From assembly GCF_002300165.1 (NCBI RefSeq), contig NZ_MLCE01000009.1, positions 1 to 64,000 on the forward strand: a stretch of 64,000 nucleotides of DNA, in the 5' to 3' direction. Of the stretch, positions 31,190 to 39,206 are shown piece after piece. The notes under the pieces were generated by a model. The model made no database searches and had not been told where the DNA came from. It was given only the letters and a program-made list of their open reading frames with translations. The first letter of the stretch is position 1. Each line of letters begins with the position of its first letter. This stretch comes from Streptomyces sp. Tue6028. GTDB lineage: Bacteria; Actinomycetota; Actinomycetes; Streptomycetales; Streptomycetaceae. A program made the translations under genes and the position numbers.

Positions 31190-32031
31190 GAGGCGGACGG
31201 GGAGGCGGTCGCCGCGGACGCGTCGTACGGGCCGATCCACTTCTCGTAGAGCTTCTTGTACGTGCCGTCGGCCTTCGCGTCCTTGATCGCCTTGTTGATG
31301 GCGTCGACGAGCTTGGTGTTGCCCTTCTTCACCGTGAAGCCGTACTGCTCACCGGTGTTCAGGTTGTCGACGACCTTGAAGGCGTCGGCGGTGGCCTTGT
31401 CCTTCAGCCAGCCCTGCACGACCGGATAGTCGATGACGACGGCCTGGACCTGGCCGGTGCGCAGGCCGTTGATGACGGCGTCGGAGGACTCGAAGGAGAC
31501 CGGGTCGAAGCCCTGCTTCTTCGCGTACTCCTCGCCCGTGGTCTGCGCCTGGGCGCCCAGCTTCTTGCCCTTGGCCTTCACGTCGGCGAGCGAGTCGATG
31601 CCGCTCTTCTTGTCGACGAGGACGGCCTGGGTGGCGTCGAAGTACGGGTCGGAGAAGTCGACGTTCTTCTTGCGCTCCTCGGTGATCGTCATGCCGGCCG
31701 CCGCGAGGTCGCACTGGCCGGAGTTGAGGAACGCGCCCGTCTTGAAGTTCTCGAAGGGGGTGTCGACGATGGTCTGCTTCACACCCAGATCCTTGGCGAC
31801 CAGGTCGATCAGCGACACGTCGAAGCCCTGCACCTTGCCGTCGATCTCCGACTGGAAGGGCGGGTACGGGAGGTGGGTGCAGGTCGTGAGCTTGCCCGCC
31901 TTGACGACGGGGACGCCCTTGGCGGTGCCGCCGTCCTTGCCGTCCGAGGAACAACCGGCCACGAGCAGCAGCCCGGCCGTGGCAGTGGTGGCGGCCAGAA
32001 TGCGCGTCCGGCGTCCGAGGACCGAGTTCAC
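31186..32031 (-). CDS. Polar amino-acid ABC transporter, substrate-binding lipoprotein
   Basis: This 281-residue family 3 solute-binding protein has a lipobox LLVAGC near residue 27, so it is anchored to the outer face of the membrane. FDVSLIDLVAKDLG, NSGQCDLAAAGMTITEERKK and FSDPYFDATQAVLV are the usual binding-cleft strands. The GTG at 32031 follows a perfect GGAGGT by six bases. It is the first gene of a four-gene operon (binding protein, permease, ATPase, amidohydrolase) behind a near-consensus promoter. The amino acid is not known. The presence of TMTIT and an acidic cleft does not decide it. Confidence 0.92.
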   Translation of the reverse strand: MNSVLGRRTRILAATTATAGLLLVAGCSSDGKDGGTAKGVPVVKAGKLTTCTHLPYPPFQSEIDGKVQGFDVSLIDLVAKDLGVKQTIVDTPFENFKTGAFLNSGQCDLAAAGMTITEERKKNVDFSDPYFDATQAVLVDKKSGIDSLADVKAKGKKLGAQAQTTGEEYAKKQGFDPVSFESSDAVINGLRTGQVQAVVIDYPVVQGWLKDKATADAFKVVDNLNTGEQYGFTVKKGNTKLVDAINKAIKDAKADGTYKKLYEKWIGPYDASAATASPSAS

Positions 32032-32064
32032 GGGGGACCTCCTGTGGGGGAACTGTGGGTTCCG

Positions 32065-32092
32065 ATTATAAGGAAAGGTTTGGGTTGCTCAA
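32065..32092 (-). promoter_or_regulatory. Near-consensus vegetative promoter for the amino-acid transporter operon
   Basis: On the minus strand TTGAGC (32092-32087) and TATAAT (32070-32065) are separated by 16 bp. The -10 box ends 34 bp before the GTG at 32031. Such a good sigma-70-type (HrdB) promoter is unusual in DNA this GC-rich. Confidence 0.75.
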
Positions 32093-32301
32093 ATCAATCC
32101 GATGGTCACGCGGCCGTCCGGCCTCGGATCCCGCGCCCGCGGAGGGCCGCCCGGCCTCCCGTCCCGAGCCCCGCGCAGGCGGCGACGGGTGGTCCGGCCG
32201 TCGGGGAGACCTCCGGTTACGCTCACGGACGAGTCCCCCCGCGCACCCGCACGGGAGGCACGCACCCGCGTACCGGACCCGTGAGCGAAGAGAGCACCGC
32301 C

Positions 32302-33402
32302 GTGACCCACCCCTTCCTGGACCTGGCGCCGCTGAGCGCCGCGCACTTCGCCTCGATCGAGGACCGCGTGGCCGGGCTGCTCTCCACCGAGCAGGACGTC
32401 GTGATCATGCAGGGCGAGGCGCTGCTCCCACTGGAGGGGGCCATCCGCGCGACGGCCGGTCCCGGCACGACCGCGCTCAACGTGATCACCGGTCCGTACG
32501 GGCAGACCTTCGGCGACTGGCTGCGGGACTGCGGCGCGACCGTGATCGACCTGGCGGTGCCGTTCCACACGGCGGTCACCGCCGAGCAGATCCGCGAGGC
32601 CTTCGCCGAGCACCCGTCGATCGACTTCGTCTCGCTCGTGCACGCGGAGGCGGCCACCGGCAACACCAACCCCGTCGCGGAGATCGGGGAGGTCGTCCGG
32701 GAGCACGGCGCCCTGTTCTATCTGGACGCGGTCGCGTCGATCGGCGCCGAGCCGGTGCTGCCGGACACCTGGGGCGTCGACCTGTGCGTGATCGGGGCGC
32801 AGAAGGCGATGGGCGGCCCCGCGGGTGTGTCGGCGGTCTCGGTGAGCGAGCGGGCGTGGGCACGGATGGCCGCCAACCCGGCGGCGCCGCGCCGGTCGTA
32901 CCTGTCGCTGCTGGACTGGAAGCAGCGATGGGTCGACGGTGGCCGCAAGGCGCTGCTGCACGCGCCGGCGCAGCTGGAGATGCTGGCGCTGGAGGCCTGT
33001 GTCGAGCGCATCGAGAGCGAAGGACTGGGCGCGGTGATGGACCGCCACACCTCGGCCGCGGCGGCGACCCGGGCCGGGGCGCTCGCCCTGGGCGGCGGCC
33101 TGGAGCCGTACGTGTACGCGGCCTCCGACGCGGCGCCGGTCGCCACCACGCTGCGGGTGCCCGCGGGGGCCGACGCGTCCGCACTGGTCGCGAAGGCGCT
33201 GGCCGCCGACCCGGTGCTGCCGCTGGTCGCGGGCGGGGGTGCGCTCGCCCAGGAGATGATCCGGGTGAACCATTACGGGCCCGACGCGACGCGGGGCGTC
33301 GTCCACTCCAGCCTCGCGGGACTGGGGGCCGCGCTGGCCGAGTCCGGCTTCCCGGTGGATCTGGAGGCGGCACGCCGGGCCGTGGCGCAGGTCTGGGACT
33401 GA
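32302..33402 (+). CDS. Class V PLP-dependent aminotransferase (serine/alanine-glyoxylate type)
   Basis: This 366-residue fold type I enzyme has the PLP lysine (Lys168) in VIGAQKAMGGPAGVSAVS, the Asp in FYLDAVASIG, and an N-terminal QGEALLPLEGAIRAT segment as in alanine- or serine-glyoxylate and 2-aminoethylphosphonate aminotransferases. The chosen GTG at 32302 has GAAGAGAG upstream. The GTG at 32281 would add seven residues but lacks a site. It is alone between the divergent transporter operon and a strong terminator. The amino donor is unknown, although the nearby transporter could supply it. Confidence 0.85.
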   Translation: MTHPFLDLAPLSAAHFASIEDRVAGLLSTEQDVVIMQGEALLPLEGAIRATAGPGTTALNVITGPYGQTFGDWLRDCGATVIDLAVPFHTAVTAEQIREAFAEHPSIDFVSLVHAEAATGNTNPVAEIGEVVREHGALFYLDAVASIGAEPVLPDTWGVDLCVIGAQKAMGGPAGVSAVSVSERAWARMAANPAAPRRSYLSLLDWKQRWVDGGRKALLHAPAQLEMLALEACVERIESEGLGAVMDRHTSAAAATRAGALALGGGLEPYVYAASDAAPVATTLRVPAGADASALVAKALAADPVLPLVAGGGALAQEMIRVNHYGPDATRGVVHSSLAGLGAALAESGFPVDLEAARRAVAQVWD

Positions 33403-33419
33403 GCTCCCGCCGGTTCCCC

Positions 33420-33450
33420 GGCGTCCGGTGGAGCACCTCCGCCGGACGCC
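33420..33450 (+). terminator. Strong terminator after the aminotransferase gene
   Basis: GGCGTCCGG (33420-33428) pairs with CCGGACGCC (33442-33450), and GGAG with CTCC inside, making a stem of about 14 bp with a 3-nt CAC loop. Confidence 0.8.
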
Positions 33451-33842
33451 GTCCTGCCCGAAGCGACCCGCGGTTCTCCGGGGCGACGCCGGGAACGCGT
33501 CGGACGGAACACTCTCCGAAAAGAATTTCAGGACCACTCCGTCCGCTTATCCATATATTAATCAAGCGCAGCTTCCCGTATTCTTCTGCCCGCTTTTCCC
33601 GGCCCTAAACGCAAAGATTTCGCGAACGCCGACCGACGTAATTCGGGCAGGTCTCCCACTCATTACGCGCCTGTGACGCACTCCACAACGCATCCCTTTT
33701 GTGCGGTATTTTCCGGACAGAACTGCATCTAACGCCGCCTTTTCGCGCGCTCACCCGCGGGCGCGTGATAACACACAGGCACGCCTCCCGTAACCCCTCG
33801 CGGCGATGCAATTTCAGCTTTCCCTCGGTAAATTCAATTCGC
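33451..33842 (+). promoter_or_regulatory. AT-richer 392-bp upstream region of the ectoine operon
   Basis: Compared with its flanks this stretch is clearly less GC-rich, with runs such as TCCATATATTAATCAAG near 33550, CAATTTCAGC near 33808 and GGTAAATTCAATTCG just before ectA. No codon bias or ribosome site supports a gene. It must hold the ectA promoter, and its length and composition suggest osmotic or temperature-dependent control. I could not place a confident -35/-10 pair. Confidence 0.5.
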
Positions 33843-34388
33843 ATGACCGCCGCACAAGCAGACCTGCAAGCGGAATTCCGAGAAATGCCGGAGGGCCTTC
33901 GGATCGACCGTCCCGAGGTGGTCGACGGGGCCGCGCTCTGGCATCTCGCCAAGAACTCCGGAACCCTCGACCTGAACTCCTCGTACAGCTATCTCCTCTG
34001 GTGCCGTGACTTCGCCCGCACGTCCGCGGTGGCACGCGACGCGCAAGGGACGCCGGTCGGCTTCGTCACCGGGTACGTCCGCCCCGAGCGCCCCCGCACC
34101 CTGTTCATCTGGCAGGTGGCCGTCGACGAGGCGCATCGCGGACGCGGACTGGCCGCGGCCCTGCTCGACGGCCTGACCGCCCGGCTCGCCGAGGAGAGCA
34201 CCCAGGCGCCGACCGCCCTGGAGACCACCATCACGCCCGGCAACACCGCCTCCGAGCGCCTGTTCGCGTCGTACGCCCGACGCCACGGCGCGAGCGTCGA
34301 GCGCGAAGTGCTGTTCGGGACGGCCCACTTCCCCGACGGACCGCACGAGCCGGAAGTGCTGCACCGCATCGGCCCGCTCTCCCTGTGA
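33843..34388 (+). CDS. ectA: L-2,4-diaminobutyrate acetyltransferase EctA
   Basis: This 181-residue GNAT-fold enzyme acetylates L-2,4-diaminobutyrate at the gamma amino group, the second step of ectoine synthesis. Motif A is FIWQVAVDEAHRGRGLAAALLDGL with the acetyl-CoA-binding RGRGLA. ALETTITPGNTASERLFASYARRHGA is typical of EctA. The start MTAAQADLQAEFRE has no strong ribosome site, so the upstream low-GC leader may matter for translation. It heads ectABCD. Confidence 0.94.
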   Translation: MTAAQADLQAEFREMPEGLRIDRPEVVDGAALWHLAKNSGTLDLNSSYSYLLWCRDFARTSAVARDAQGTPVGFVTGYVRPERPRTLFIWQVAVDEAHRGRGLAAALLDGLTARLAEESTQAPTALETTITPGNTASERLFASYARRHGASVEREVLFGTAHFPDGPHEPEVLHRIGPLSL

Positions 34389-34455
34389 CCCGCGCCGACC
34401 TCCCCCCGAGACTTCGCCGATCCCCCTCCCCCCACGTTCCGAGGAGCGATTCGCT

Positions 34456-35730
34456 GTGACCATCACCCAGCCCGACCTGAGCGTCTTCGAGACCCTGGAG
34501 TCCGAGGTGCGCAGCTACTGCCGCGGCTGGCCCACCGTCTTCGACCGGGCCCGGGGCAGCCGGATGTACGACGAGGACGGCCACGAGTACCTCGACTTCT
34601 TCGCCGGCGCGGGATCCCTGAACTACGGCCACAACAACCCCGTACTGAAACGGGCGTTGATCGACTACCTGGAGCGCGACGGCGTCACGCACGGCCTCGA
34701 CATGTCGACGACGGCCAAGCGCGGCTTCCTGGAGACCTTCCAGAACCTGATCCTGCGCCCGCGCGACCTGCCGTACAAGGTCATGTTCCCCGGGCCGACG
34801 GGCACCAACGCCGTGGAGTCCGCGCTGAAGCTGGCGCGGAAGGTGAAGGGGCGCGAGGCCATCGTGTCCTTCACCAACGCCTTCCACGGCATGTCCCTCG
34901 GGTCACTCGCCGTGACCGGCAACGCGTTCAAGCGGGCCGGCGCGGGCATCCCGCTCGTGCACGGCACCCCGATGCCCTTCGACAACTACTTCGACGGCCA
35001 GGTTCCGGACTTCCTGTGGTTCGAGCGGCTCCTGGAGGACCAGGGCTCCGGCCTCAACCAGCCCGCCGCGGTGATCGTCGAGACCGTGCAGGGCGAGGGC
35101 GGCATCAACGTCGCGCGCCCCGAGTGGCTGCGCGCCCTCGCCGACCTCTGCGCCCGCCGCGACATGCTGCTCATCGTGGACGACATCCAGATGGGCTGCG
35201 GCCGCACCGGCGCCTTCTTCTCCTTCGAGGAGGCGGGGGTCGTGCCCGACATCGTCACCGTCTCGAAGTCCATCAGCGGATACGGCCTGCCCATGTCCCT
35301 GTGCCTGTTCAAGCCCGAGCTGGACATCTGGGAGCCGGGCGAGCACAACGGCACCTTCCGCGGCAACAACCCGGCGTTCGTCACCGCCGCCGCGGCCCTG
35401 GAGACGTACTGGACCGACGGCTCCGCCATGGAGAAGCAGACCCGCGCCCGCGGCGAGCAGATCGAGCAGGCGCTCATCTCCATCACCGAGGAGAACCTGG
35501 CCGACGTCAAGGAGTACCGGGGCCGGGGACTCGTGTGGGGCCTGGAGTTCAAGGACAAGGCGCGTGCGGGCCGCGTCGCGCAGCGCGCCTTCGAACTCGG
35601 GCTGCTCATCGAGACGTCCGGTCCGGAGAGCGAGGTCGTCAAACTCCTCCCGGCGCTCACCATCACCTCCGGCGAGCTGGACGAGGGGCTGCGCACCCTC
35701 GCCCGCGCCGTCCACGAGACGGCCGCCTGA
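34456..35730 (+). CDS. ectB: Diaminobutyrate-2-oxoglutarate transaminase EctB
   Basis: This 424-residue class III aminotransferase converts aspartate semialdehyde and glutamate to L-2,4-diaminobutyrate, the first dedicated ectoine step. The PLP lysine is Lys271 in [19 protein letters not shown], with [19 protein letters not shown] and [16 protein letters not shown] as PLP contacts and [13 protein letters not shown] before the lysine. GAGGAG lies ten bases before the GTG start. It follows ectA by 67 bp and precedes a hairpin-rich spacer. Confidence 0.95.
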   Translation: MTITQPDLSVFETLESEVRSYCRGWPTVFDRARGSRMYDEDGHEYLDFFAGAGSLNYGHNNPVLKRALIDYLERDGVTHGLDMSTTAKRGFLETFQNLILRPRDLPYKVMFPGPTGTNAVESALKLARKVKGREAIVSFTNAFHGMSLGSLAVTGNAFKRAGAGIPLVHGTPMPFDNYFDGQVPDFLWFERLLEDQGSGLNQPAAVIVETVQGEGGINVARPEWLRALADLCARRDMLLIVDDIQMGCGRTGAFFSFEEAGVVPDIVTVSKSISGYGLPMSLCLFKPELDIWEPGEHNGTFRGNNPAFVTAAAALETYWTDGSAMEKQTRARGEQIEQALISITEENLADVKEYRGRGLVWGLEFKDKARAGRVAQRAFELGLLIETSGPESEVVKLLPALTITSGELDEGLRTLARAVHETAA

Positions 35731-35733
35731 CCG

Positions 35734-35790
35734 CGTACGGCAGCCGTACGACGCGCCCGCGTCCGCCGTACGCCCCCGCGTACGGCGGAC
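35734..35790 (+). other. Two stem-loops between ectB and ectC
   Basis: CGTACGGC-A-GCCGTACG (35734-35750) is followed by a perfect 12-bp stem, GTCCGCCGTACG / CGTACGGCGGAC with a 6-nt loop (35761-35790). Both stems share the CGTACGGC core, so alternative pairings are possible. They could partly terminate transcription, stabilise the upstream mRNA, or set the ratio of EctAB to EctCD. Confidence 0.6.
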
Positions 35791-35833
35791 GTGCGCAGCC
35801 CGCATCAGCAGAGCAGAAAGGCAGCAACGCACC

Positions 35834-36232
35834 GTGATCGTCCGATCGTTCAAGGACATCGAGGGAACCGACCGTCATGTGAAGGCGAAGTCCGGCACCT
35901 GGGAGAGCAAGCGCATCGTGCTCGCCAAGGAGCGGGTCGGCTTCTCCCTCCACGAGACGACTCTCTACGCGGGTACCGAGACGTCGATGTGGTACGCGAA
36001 CCACATCGAGGCCGTGCTCTGCGTGGAGGGCGAGGCCGAACTGACCAACGACGAGACCGGCGAGAAGCACTGGATCACCCCGGGGACCATGTATCTCCTG
36101 GACGGTCACGAGCGCCACACCATGCGCCCGAAGACCGACTTCCGGTGCGTCTGCGTCTTCAATCCGCCCGTCACCGGACGGGAGGACCACGACGAGAACG
36201 GCGTCTACCCGCTGATCACCGAGGAGGTGTGA
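35834..36232 (+). CDS. ectC: Ectoine synthase EctC
   Basis: This 132-residue cupin-fold enzyme closes N-gamma-acetyl-diaminobutyrate to ectoine with loss of water. The metal residues expected from EctC structures are present: Glu59 in [15 protein letters not shown], Tyr87 and His95 in [12 protein letters not shown]. The length is normal. The GTG start ([16 protein letters not shown]) has AAAGGCAG upstream at a rather long distance. It lies 103 bp after ectB, past two hairpins, and five bp before ectD. Confidence 0.95.
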   Translation: MIVRSFKDIEGTDRHVKAKSGTWESKRIVLAKERVGFSLHETTLYAGTETSMWYANHIEAVLCVEGEAELTNDETGEKHWITPGTMYLLDGHERHTMRPKTDFRCVCVFNPPVTGREDHDENGVYPLITEEV

Positions 36233-36237
36233 GACAG

Positions 36238-37134
36238 ATGACCACCGTCGCCGAAGTCACCGATCTTTACCCCAGCCGCGGCGCCACGGAGGTGTCCGTA
36301 CCCCGCAAGGACCCGGTCGTGTGGAGCGCGCCGGGCGAGCCCGGCCCGATCACGATGCACGAGCTCCAGTGCTACGAGCGCGACGGCTTCCTGCCCGTCG
36401 GCGACCTGCTCGCCGACGACGAGGTCGCCGTCTACCGGCAGGAGCTGGAGCGCCTGGTCGCCGATCCGGCGATCCGTGCCGACGAGCGGTCCATCGTGGA
36501 GCCGGCGTCCCAGGAGATCCGCTCCGTCTTCGAGGTGCACCGCATCAGCGAGGTCTTCGCCCGGCTCGTGCGCGACGAGCGCGTGGTCGGACGGGCCCGC
36601 CAGATCCTCGGCTCGGACGTGTACGTCCACCAGTCGCGGATCAACGTGAAGCCGGGCTTCGGGGCCAGCGGCTTCTACTGGCACTCGGACTTCGAGACGT
36701 GGCACGCCGAGGACGGTCTGCCGAACATGCGGACGGTGTCCGTGTCGATCGCGCTGACCGAGAACCACGACACCAACGGCGGACTCATGATCATGCCGGG
36801 GTCGCACAAGACGTTCCTCGGGTGCGCGGGGGCCACGCCGAAGGACAACTACAAGAAGTCGCTGCAGATGCAGGACGCGGGCACGCCGTCCGACGAGGCG
36901 CTCACCCGTTTCGCCTCGCGGCACGGCATCAAGCTGTTCACCGGCAGGGCCGGTTCGGCGACCTGGTTCGACTGCAACTGCATGCACGGCTCGGGCGACA
37001 ACATCACCCCGTTCCCGCGCAGCAACGTCTTCATCGTGTTCAACAGCGTGGAGAACGCGGCGGTGGAGCCGTTCGCGGCGCCGGTGCGCCGGCCCGAGTT
37101 CATCGGGGCACGGGACTTCACACCGGTGAAGTGA
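36238..37134 (+). CDS. ectD: Ectoine 5-hydroxylase EctD
   Basis: This 298-residue non-haem Fe(II)/2-oxoglutarate dioxygenase hydroxylates ectoine at C5. The iron triad is His149 and Asp151 in FYWHSDFETWHAEDG and His250 in FDCNCMHGSGDNITPF. The EctD signature block, which includes that HSD segment, is intact. GAGGAGG lies ten bases before the ATG. Its presence shows that the strain can make 5-hydroxyectoine, a heat and drying protectant. It is the last gene of the operon. Confidence 0.95.
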   Translation: MTTVAEVTDLYPSRGATEVSVPRKDPVVWSAPGEPGPITMHELQCYERDGFLPVGDLLADDEVAVYRQELERLVADPAIRADERSIVEPASQEIRSVFEVHRISEVFARLVRDERVVGRARQILGSDVYVHQSRINVKPGFGASGFYWHSDFETWHAEDGLPNMRTVSVSIALTENHDTNGGLMIMPGSHKTFLGCAGATPKDNYKKSLQMQDAGTPSDEALTRFASRHGIKLFTGRAGSATWFDCNCMHGSGDNITPFPRSNVFIVFNSVENAAVEPFAAPVRRPEFIGARDFTPVK

Positions 37135-37143
37135 CGTCCGCAC

Positions 37144-37180
37144 GTGGCCGGTGCCTCCCGGGTGGGGAGGCACCGGCCAC
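37144..37180 (+). terminator. Terminator of the ectABCD operon
   Basis: GTGGCCGGTGCCTCCC (37144-37159) pairs perfectly with GGGAGGCACCGGCCAC (37165-37180) over 16 bp with a 5-nt loop. Confidence 0.9.
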
Positions 37181-37272
37181 ATGCGTGTGCGCGCAAGAAC
37201 CGCCGCGGGCCCGGGAGTTGAAGCCCACCGGTAGGCCGGGGAGTTGGATGCGGGCCACCAGCGGTCCGGGTG

Positions 37273-38439
37273 CTACAGCCACGCCAGTGACGCGGCGCGC
37301 TCCAGCACGGCCGTGACGGCGGCGGCATCTCCCACCGCGCCCCGGGGCACCTCGCCGGGCGCGTACCGTCCGCCGATCAGCAGGCAGAAGTCGACCGGGT
37401 CCAGCACGAGTTCCGCGGCCACGGGCTCGTCCTCGGAGCCGAGCACCCACTGCGCGTCGCTCCCGCCGCCCGCCGGCGCGAACAGGACCGGCGCCGCCGT
37501 GGGGCCGAGCGCCCTGCCGAGGATGCGCACCGCCAGCCGGACGAGCTGCCACAAGTGGGGCTCGGGCGGCGGGGGCACGGCGAGCCCGAGGGCCCGCCCG
37601 ATGTCGTCGGTGTGGATCCACGCCTCGAAGGCCCGCACGACGAAGTGGTCGGCCACGGGCAGCCGTACGCCCATCAGCGTGGTCGCGTGCCCTGCCCGCC
37701 CGGCGTCCGCCGCCTCCGGCGCGGCCAGCAGCGCGGCGGCCTGCGCGGACCAGACGGCGACGGTCTCGGCGGGGGGCCGGGCCCGCTGGTGCGCGATCAC
37801 CTCGGCGGTCCGCGCGGCCCAGGCCGCTTCCCAACCCGCCTTCTCGGCGCCCCCGGGCCGGGGCACGCGCGGCACGAGCCCCAGCAGTCGCGCCAACGGC
37901 TCGTCCGCCGCGATCAGATGGGCGACCGTGTCCTGCACGTCCCAGTCGTGCACGACCGGGGTCGACCAGCGCCCCGGGACGTCCAGCTCCCGCAGCAGCG
38001 CCCCGAGCCCGGCGACGGCCGCCGCGTACGGAGCGGCGTGCGCGGCGACGCGGGGAGCGGCGGGGCGGGCGCGCCGGGCCGCGGCGAGCAGGGCGGGCGG
38101 GAGGCCGGCCGCCCCGTCCGGTCCGGCCGACCGGCCGTCCGGACCGTCCTCTCCCGTGGGCCGGCCCCGTCCTGCCGGTGCCTTGTCCCGGGTGCCCCGC
38201 GCCGCGCGGCCGGTCCCCGCTCCGTTCACCGGGCCGGTCGTCGGTCCGGTCGTCGGTCCGGAGGGTGTGGCGCGTGGGCCGTCCAGGAGCCGTACCGTCT
38301 CGCGCAGGCGTTCCGCCTCCGCCGCGCAGGACTCGCACGCGGCGAGGTGCCGGGGGACGGTCCTCTCGTCGGCGGGGGTCAGCGCGCCGACGGCCCAGGC
38401 CGCCAGCAGGTCCCGTACCGCCTCGTGCTCGCCGCTCAT
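37273..38439 (-). CDS. Zinc-finger anti-sigma domain fused to a mycothiol-dependent maleylpyruvate isomerase-like domain
   Basis: This 388-residue protein has two parts. Residues 1-55 form an anti-sigma zinc finger: His31, Cys35 and Cys38 in RHLAACESCAAEAERL. After a Pro/Gly/Thr-rich linker (~55-115) comes a DinB/MDMPI-type helical domain with the metal triad His174 (TVAHLIAADEP), Glu272 and His276 (AFEAWIHTDDIGRALG), and a C-terminal alpha/beta part (~290-388). No transmembrane helix is seen, so it is cytoplasmic. It lies 103 bp downstream of the ECF sigma gene on the same strand and is the obvious partner. Whether it binds mycothiol or catalyses anything is inference. Confidence 0.85.
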   Translation of the reverse strand: MSGEHEAVRDLLAAWAVGALTPADERTVPRHLAACESCAAEAERLRETVRLLDGPRATPSGPTTGPTTGPVNGAGTGRAARGTRDKAPAGRGRPTGEDGPDGRSAGPDGAAGLPPALLAAARRARPAAPRVAAHAAPYAAAVAGLGALLRELDVPGRWSTPVVHDWDVQDTVAHLIAADEPLARLLGLVPRVPRPGGAEKAGWEAAWAARTAEVIAHQRARPPAETVAVWSAQAAALLAAPEAADAGRAGHATTLMGVRLPVADHFVVRAFEAWIHTDDIGRALGLAVPPPPEPHLWQLVRLAVRILGRALGPTAAPVLFAPAGGGSDAQWVLGSEDEPVAAELVLDPVDFCLLIGGRYAPGEVPRGAVGDAAAVTAVLERAASLAWL

Positions 38440-38542
38440 CGTCCACCGCCCTTCCGGGGCACGGCCGACGGGACGGCCGGGCCCCGCCCCGCTGGGGCCA
38501 CGATACGCACGCCCGGCCCGGCCGGGACCGTCCGCGCCGCCA

Positions 38543-39139
38543 TCACGCGCCCCTTTCCAGGGCCGGGTCCGGTGGATCGGCCAGTGACTCGGCGAGCTTG
38601 CGCAGGGCCGATCGCAGCCGGGTCTTCGCGGTGCCCTCCGGGATGCCCAGTTCCACCGCCGCCTGGCGGTAGGTGCGGCCCGCGAAGTAGGCGAGATGGA
38701 CCACCTCCCGCTGGGGCAGCGGGAGTTCGGCGAGCGCACTGTGCAGCAGCAGGGCGCGCTCGCGGTCGACGACGGTCTCGTCGGGACCGGGCCCGGAGTC
38801 GGGGATGGCGTGCAGCGCGGAGTCGTCGGCGCGGGCGTCCTTGCGGTGCCGGGCCTCGCTGCGCACCCAGTCCACGGCCCTGCGATGGGCGAGCATGGAC
38901 AGCCAGGTGCGCAGCGAGCCCCGGCGCGCGTCGAAGGCGTAGGGCCGGCTCCACAGGTGGGCGAAGACCTCCTGCGCCACGTCCTCGGCGGCGGCCTGAC
39001 TGCGCGTGACGCGCAGGGCGACCCGCCGGACCAGCCCGCCGTAGGCGGCATACGCCTCGCCCAGCGCGGACTCGTCCCCGTACACCAGCCGCCGATGCAA
39101 CTCGGCGTCGACGAGCGTAGGTTCCACCGGCACCACCAC
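38543..39139 (-). CDS. ECF sigma factor
   Basis: This 198-residue group 4 sigma factor has region 2 at about residues 25-95 (LVRRVALRVTRSQAAAEDVAQEVFAHLW, then LRTWLSMLAHRRAVDWVR) and region 4 at about 135-185 (LPLPQREVVHLAYFAGRTYRQAA, EGTAKTRLRSALRKL). Three consecutive GTG codons open the frame and a fourth follows at codon 5. GAGG fits the later ones best, so the true start may be up to four codons inside. It is followed by the zinc-finger anti-sigma fusion gene. The target promoters are unknown, but autoregulation would be usual. Confidence 0.92.
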   Translation of the reverse strand: MVVPVEPTLVDAELHRRLVYGDESALGEAYAAYGGLVRRVALRVTRSQAAAEDVAQEVFAHLWSRPYAFDARRGSLRTWLSMLAHRRAVDWVRSEARHRKDARADDSALHAIPDSGPGPDETVVDRERALLLHSALAELPLPQREVVHLAYFAGRTYRQAAVELGIPEGTAKTRLRSALRKLAESLADPPDPALERGA

Positions 39140-39206
39140 CTCGTGGTGCCCTTCCTAGCGCCCCGCCGGACCCCGCGCCAGGGGGCCGGGGCGGGCGCAC
39201 GGGCGC

